Shown here: piece by piece, positions 60,300 through 64,000 of the stretch
How the letters are laid out: every line of letters begins with the position of its first letter
Position numbering within the stretch: position 1 is the stretch's first letter
The notes under the pieces: model-generated
The model's database searches: none
Told to the model about the DNA's origin: nothing
Seen by the model: the letters and a program-made list of their open reading frames with translations, nothing else
Program-made: the position numbers and the translations under genes
From: Ariolimax columbianus
Taxonomy: Eukaryota > Mollusca > Gastropoda > Stylommatophora > Arionidae
Assembly: GCA_036924085.1 (NCBI GenBank)
Contig: JAVGWX010000005.1
Coordinates: 75,736,547-75,800,546 of the forward strand
Length of the DNA stretch: 64,000 nt
Direction of reading: 5' to 3'

Positions 60300-62850
60300 A
60301 CCAGTTCCCCCAAGTCTATGGGGGTAAAATGTTAAGCTATGGGTGAGAGAAACCCTACAGAAACCTCTGGCAGGGCAGGTCCTCCAATAGAGGAGGCAGA
60401 TGCTGGGCCTACCGGCGCGTGGACATGTCCTGATCCCCATTGAGACCTCGCCCAGGGAGATTCCCTAGTTAACAAGGTATCACGAGCAAGATCACAATCT
60501 GCCCTAGCAAGACAAGGTGCTGAAGACGGAGGTAACCAACCAAAAGGCGCACAACAGCAATCAGGCTGCCACGCAAATACGCAACATGAAAGTATGCCTA
60601 TATCTGCAAAACGTTATGGCGCTTGGCCTGTGATGGACAAACGGGCAGGTACAGTGCCGGTCCCCCGTCTTGAAAGGGCATAACCTTTAATACTGAATGT
60701 CCTTCTCGGTTGCCTCGGGGATTCTGAAGGCACGAGAATAGAACTACTGGCCAAAAAAACAAAAAAATACAAAACAAAGGAAAGATCACTTAAAATAATG
60801 CACTGGATTGCTGAAGGCGTCAACAGCAAAAGAGATGGTTATAGTAAAAAATTAGGGCTTGAGAATATCCTTTATGAATAGCAAGTACATGTATGTTGCT
60901 TGCAAGAAACTCATCTCAACAAACATATAGCCTTCAAAACTAGAGGATACCATTACTATAGGTCTGACCGACAAGACAGGCAGAAGGGTGGAATACTGAC
61001 ACTTCTGAGAAATAGCATCAATGCATTTTGGCATGTAGTATAGATATAGCGGGCAGAGTATAAGATGCTACATCTCAATATGGAAAGTACATAATTCCAC
61101 ATGCCAAATTATTACTGTCCAACTGATCGTCCACTGGCACTGAATCCGATTGCAACAAAGGAAAGACTGATTGTGTGTGGAGAATTCAATAGCCACTCAC
61201 AGAGCTGGGGCTATGATCAAATGGTTGGGAGGAGGGGGGTGAGGAGCTATAAAACTGGCAGGATGACAACGGGCTTATCTTGATTAAACAGCCAACTGAC
61301 CCACCGACCTTCTACTCGAGATCATGACAGACCAATTCTACACCAGATTTGGCATTCCACTCATCATGCATTAAATGGAACATTCCACCCATTGTCGGGA
61401 AACAACTTGGAGGTAGTGACCACAGGCCAGTATTTCTAACTGTTGAAAATGAATACCTCAAAGTGAATAGTACTCTGCATCGATGGAAGTGCAAGAAGGC
61501 AGACTGGTTAATTTACCAGCATCGGACTAGTGTACTAACTAGAGATCTGACTACAGATGAAGACATAAATAAGGTAGTCAATAATTTTAGCAGATGCATG
61601 CTACAGGCTGCGCATCAACCTAGAGAGGCTCGCAAACATTATAGACGGCATTGTAATAGTGAATTAGAACAACTGCAGAACGAGGTAGAAACATCTAGAA
61701 AGCAAGCAGAGATTAGCCCATACCACAAACACCAACACAACTATCAACATGTTAAGGGCAAATTTCAAATGGAAATATTACATCTTGAAGGAAAAGTTGG
61801 AGGGAGAAAACTAAACAAGTCTCCGAACTTTGAAAAAAGATACCAGGAAACTGTAGAAGTCTGTAAAACAACTTAATGATGAGGGGACAGAGATAAACAC
61901 AAAGATTGCACTAAATAAAGATGGAAACATCCTCACAGGCAAAGAAGCCTTGATCAGTTTGCAGACTTCTTTGTAGAAGACAACAACATTGAAGTTAACA
62001 GAGAGAAACAACGAAGTATTCGCGAGGAACGACAAAATACAGGACGAGAAGGTACCATGCCCGAAGTTATGGATACATCAATCACATACAAAGAACTAGA
62101 GTTTGCAATATCCAAACTGAAAATGCGAAAGTCACCAGGAACAGACGGAGGGCCTAATTAAATGATCAAGAACTTGGGAACAGCAGCAAAATTAAAACTG
62201 CTGCAGATCTTCAACATTTGTTGGACAGCAGGTAAAGTCCCTCAGACCTGGAGAGAAGCAATCATGATACCACATGAGGAAAATACTTAAAGTATACCAG
62301 GAAGGTATAAGACCACATCTGGAATATGGGTCAGCAGCATGGTGCAAACACTACTCTAAGAGAGGTGAATAAGGTGCAAAATCAGGCACTTAGGGTCATT
62401 ACATAAGCAATGAAATCAACATCTATAAAACACCTTAAGTGGAGATGGACAAAATGGGGAGGAAACAACCAATAAGAGAACACAGAGACACAAAGGTATT
62501 AGCACGGGCAGAAAAGTGCCTCTGCATGCCGAGCCATCCAATGAAAGAGTTTCCAAAATTTAGCAATGGATAGACTGAAATACATGAATTTTATGCACCA
62601 GACCAAACGACTTCGCAGGCAAATTATAGATTTACCTGAAGTTGACATCCCCTTAAAGTCTGTGGCAGAACAAACCCCATGGAAAGAGGAGCATGGACTA
62701 TCAGTATGCATTCAAACAAAAGTGAAAGGAATACTAGACAAGGATGAACAGAACAGTGTGCAACATATGGTAGCGACTCTCAATTTCTTTGATGAAGAAT
62801 ACCCACAAGACCTCTGGGTCCAAAAACACACTTTTTTGTAGCAATTGTTT
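60300..62850 (+). pseudogene. I/Jockey-like LINE with endonuclease, RT core deleted
   Basis: The endonuclease is readable across frames: MHWIAEGVNSKRDGYSKKLG, then VCCLQETHLNKHIAFKTRGY, RQDRQKGGILTLLRNSINA, LIVCGEFNSHSQSWGYDQM, and GGSDHRPVFLTVE (the SDHxP catalytic motif, ~61410). A 175-codon open frame (61349-61876) covers the EN end and linker. RT starts as TYKELEFAISKLKMRKSPGT and ends at VPQTWREAIMIP (~62275). It then jumps to ILKVYQEGIRPHLEYGSAAW, TKRLRRQIIDLP and QNSVQHMVATLNFFDEEYPQ, where RNase H ('YTDGS') would begin. The catalytic palm is therefore deleted. Sequence from about 60300 to 60780 may hold decayed ORF1. Confidence 0.88.
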
Positions 62851-62984
62851 TTTGACGAGGTGGGGTAGCTGGTCCCACGCTCAACCTTCCTCGGTTCTCA
62901 TCCGGGCTTAGGACCGGCCATGGCGGAGATGAGTGAATGTATGTATTCGTGTATGCATGGGTGCGTGCGTGGGAGTGAGCGTCT
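62851..62984. other. Sequence after LINE truncation point
   Basis: CCTCGGTTCTCATCCGGGCT and GACCGGCCATGGCGGAGATG look repeat-like, but no second copy exists in the window. Confidence 0.35.
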
Positions 62985-63245
62985 GTCTGCATGTATGTGT
63001 ACGTACGTACGTACGTACGTATGTATGTATGTATGTATGTATGTATGTATGTATGTAGTATATGTATGTATGTATACAAGTATGCATGTACGTATGTGTG
63101 TAGTATATGTATATGCTTGTATGTATGTATGAATGTGTGTATGTATGTGTGTATGTATACAAGTATGCATGTACGTATGTATGTATAAAAGTATGCGATT
63201 ATGTCTGGCTATCTATCTATCTATCTGTCTGTCTGCCTGCCTTTC
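62985..63245. repeat. (TATG/TACG)n and (CTAT/CTGT)n microsatellites
   Basis: TACGTACG then TATGTATG repeats at 62998-63200, with a ~70-bp duplication (GTATACAAGTATGCATGTAC at about 63070 and 63155). CTATCTAT and CTGTCTGC follow at 63208-63245. Confidence 0.93.
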
Positions 63246-64000
63246 TTTAGGCCTGAATGTATGTCTGTCAATCTGCGAAACCCTAAACAAGAAACATACG
63301 GTGGCCATAGCTTTCATTTCCCTCGCGTTAGAACAACATAGAGACAAATGCCACTGTGATATTTGCAAGATCTTCTATTTGTTCAACATTTCTTCCTGGC
63401 TTAACTGCCGCCATACTTTGGACATATGGACGATAAGCCAACCGGCATTTTCTTCGGCATACATGTTGGACGTCTGCAGAAAGCATGCATCTTACTTCAG
63501 TGGCGTACCTCGTGTCCCTCTTGTGGCCCCTTAGCTTGCGTGTGGGGATTAAAAGGGGGGGGGGGGCGCGGCGGTGTGTTGAAGAACCGTAGCTAGTGTT
63601 ACTAAATAATGAAAAAAAAAAATTAATAATGTCATTTTTTGCTTTTTTGTTGTTTTATTTTTTGGAAGGTTATGTGTTTGACAAAGACAAGAATGTGGTT
63701 ACTGCCACGCAGAGTGCATGCTGCATGACGCGATCACCAGTGTAGTCCAATTCCCTTAGCGTGGAAGAATATCCAATTCATTGCATTGCATACTTCAGCA
63801 GTCCTCCAGGCATACACCTGCCGAGTGTGTGCATGTTTCTTGGGATTAAACATTAAAAAAACATGCTTTTTGTTTAACCTGACTTCACTTATTGAGCACT
63901 TGTGCCTTGTAAGCGCTGTGGGGAGTTGTTGCAGTGTGAAGTATGTTGCATTAGTCATTGCACGATCTTGTTGTAGAATTTGGAATTCTAGTACGTCATC
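63246..64000. other. Unassigned; poly(G) run
   Basis: G12 at 63555-63566 and an A/T-rich patch at 63610-63660. No gene, TE or array recognised up to the window end. Confidence 0.45.

Overview
The window looks like intergenic DNA from a repeat-rich animal genome. A lophotrochozoan, most likely a mollusc, is my best guess, from the mix of RTE-like and I/Jockey-like LINEs, tRNA-derived SINEs, Tc1/mariner transposases and very abundant minisatellites. That assignment is inference, not shown. I found no intact host gene, no convincing tRNA or rRNA gene, no CRISPR array and no bacterial-style operon. Most long open frames are by-products of tandem repeats whose unit is a multiple of three or contains no stop codon.

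Layout. 1-7 kb: a LINE reverse-transcriptase (RT) scrap at the edge, SINE-like repeats, a 316-bp retro-insertion with a 13-bp target duplication, and two decayed LINEs carrying internal tandem arrays. 7-14 kb: SINEs, a minus-strand LINE tail, LINE 'family A' tails, and a dead mariner with both terminal inverted repeats (TIRs). 14.5-19.1 kb: a 3.1-kb array of 48-bp units and a 0.7-kb array of 17-bp units. 20.3-24.1 kb: a DDE transposase pseudogene split by a 23-bp array and by a SINE/LINE/41-bp-repeat insertion. 24-27.5 kb: 42-, 28- and 16-bp arrays and LINE tails. 28.2-33.9 kb: about 4.4 kb of perfect (GACA)n followed by about 1.2 kb of perfect (GATA)n, a Bkm-type block. 35-44 kb: 21-, 22-, 72-, 37-, 20- and 68-bp arrays and a chimeric LINE scrap. 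45-53.5 kb: SINEs, minus-strand LINE tails (one keeping a C2H2 zinc finger) and a mariner C-terminus amplified into a 48-bp array. 53.9-57 kb: microsatellites and a family A tail. 57.4-62.9 kb: the two best-preserved LINEs. The rest is microsatellite and unassigned sequence.

Main result: many of the minisatellites are not anonymous. Translating the units together with their flanks shows that at least seven arrays, plus one simple duplication, are in-place amplifications of short coding segments of transposable elements (TEs): RT motif A, other RT segments, LINE C-termini and 3' ends, and two different transposases. The dead elements therefore appear to act as seeds for new satellites. Several anonymous arrays also show a second level of amplification, with block duplications of 816 bp and 725 bp.
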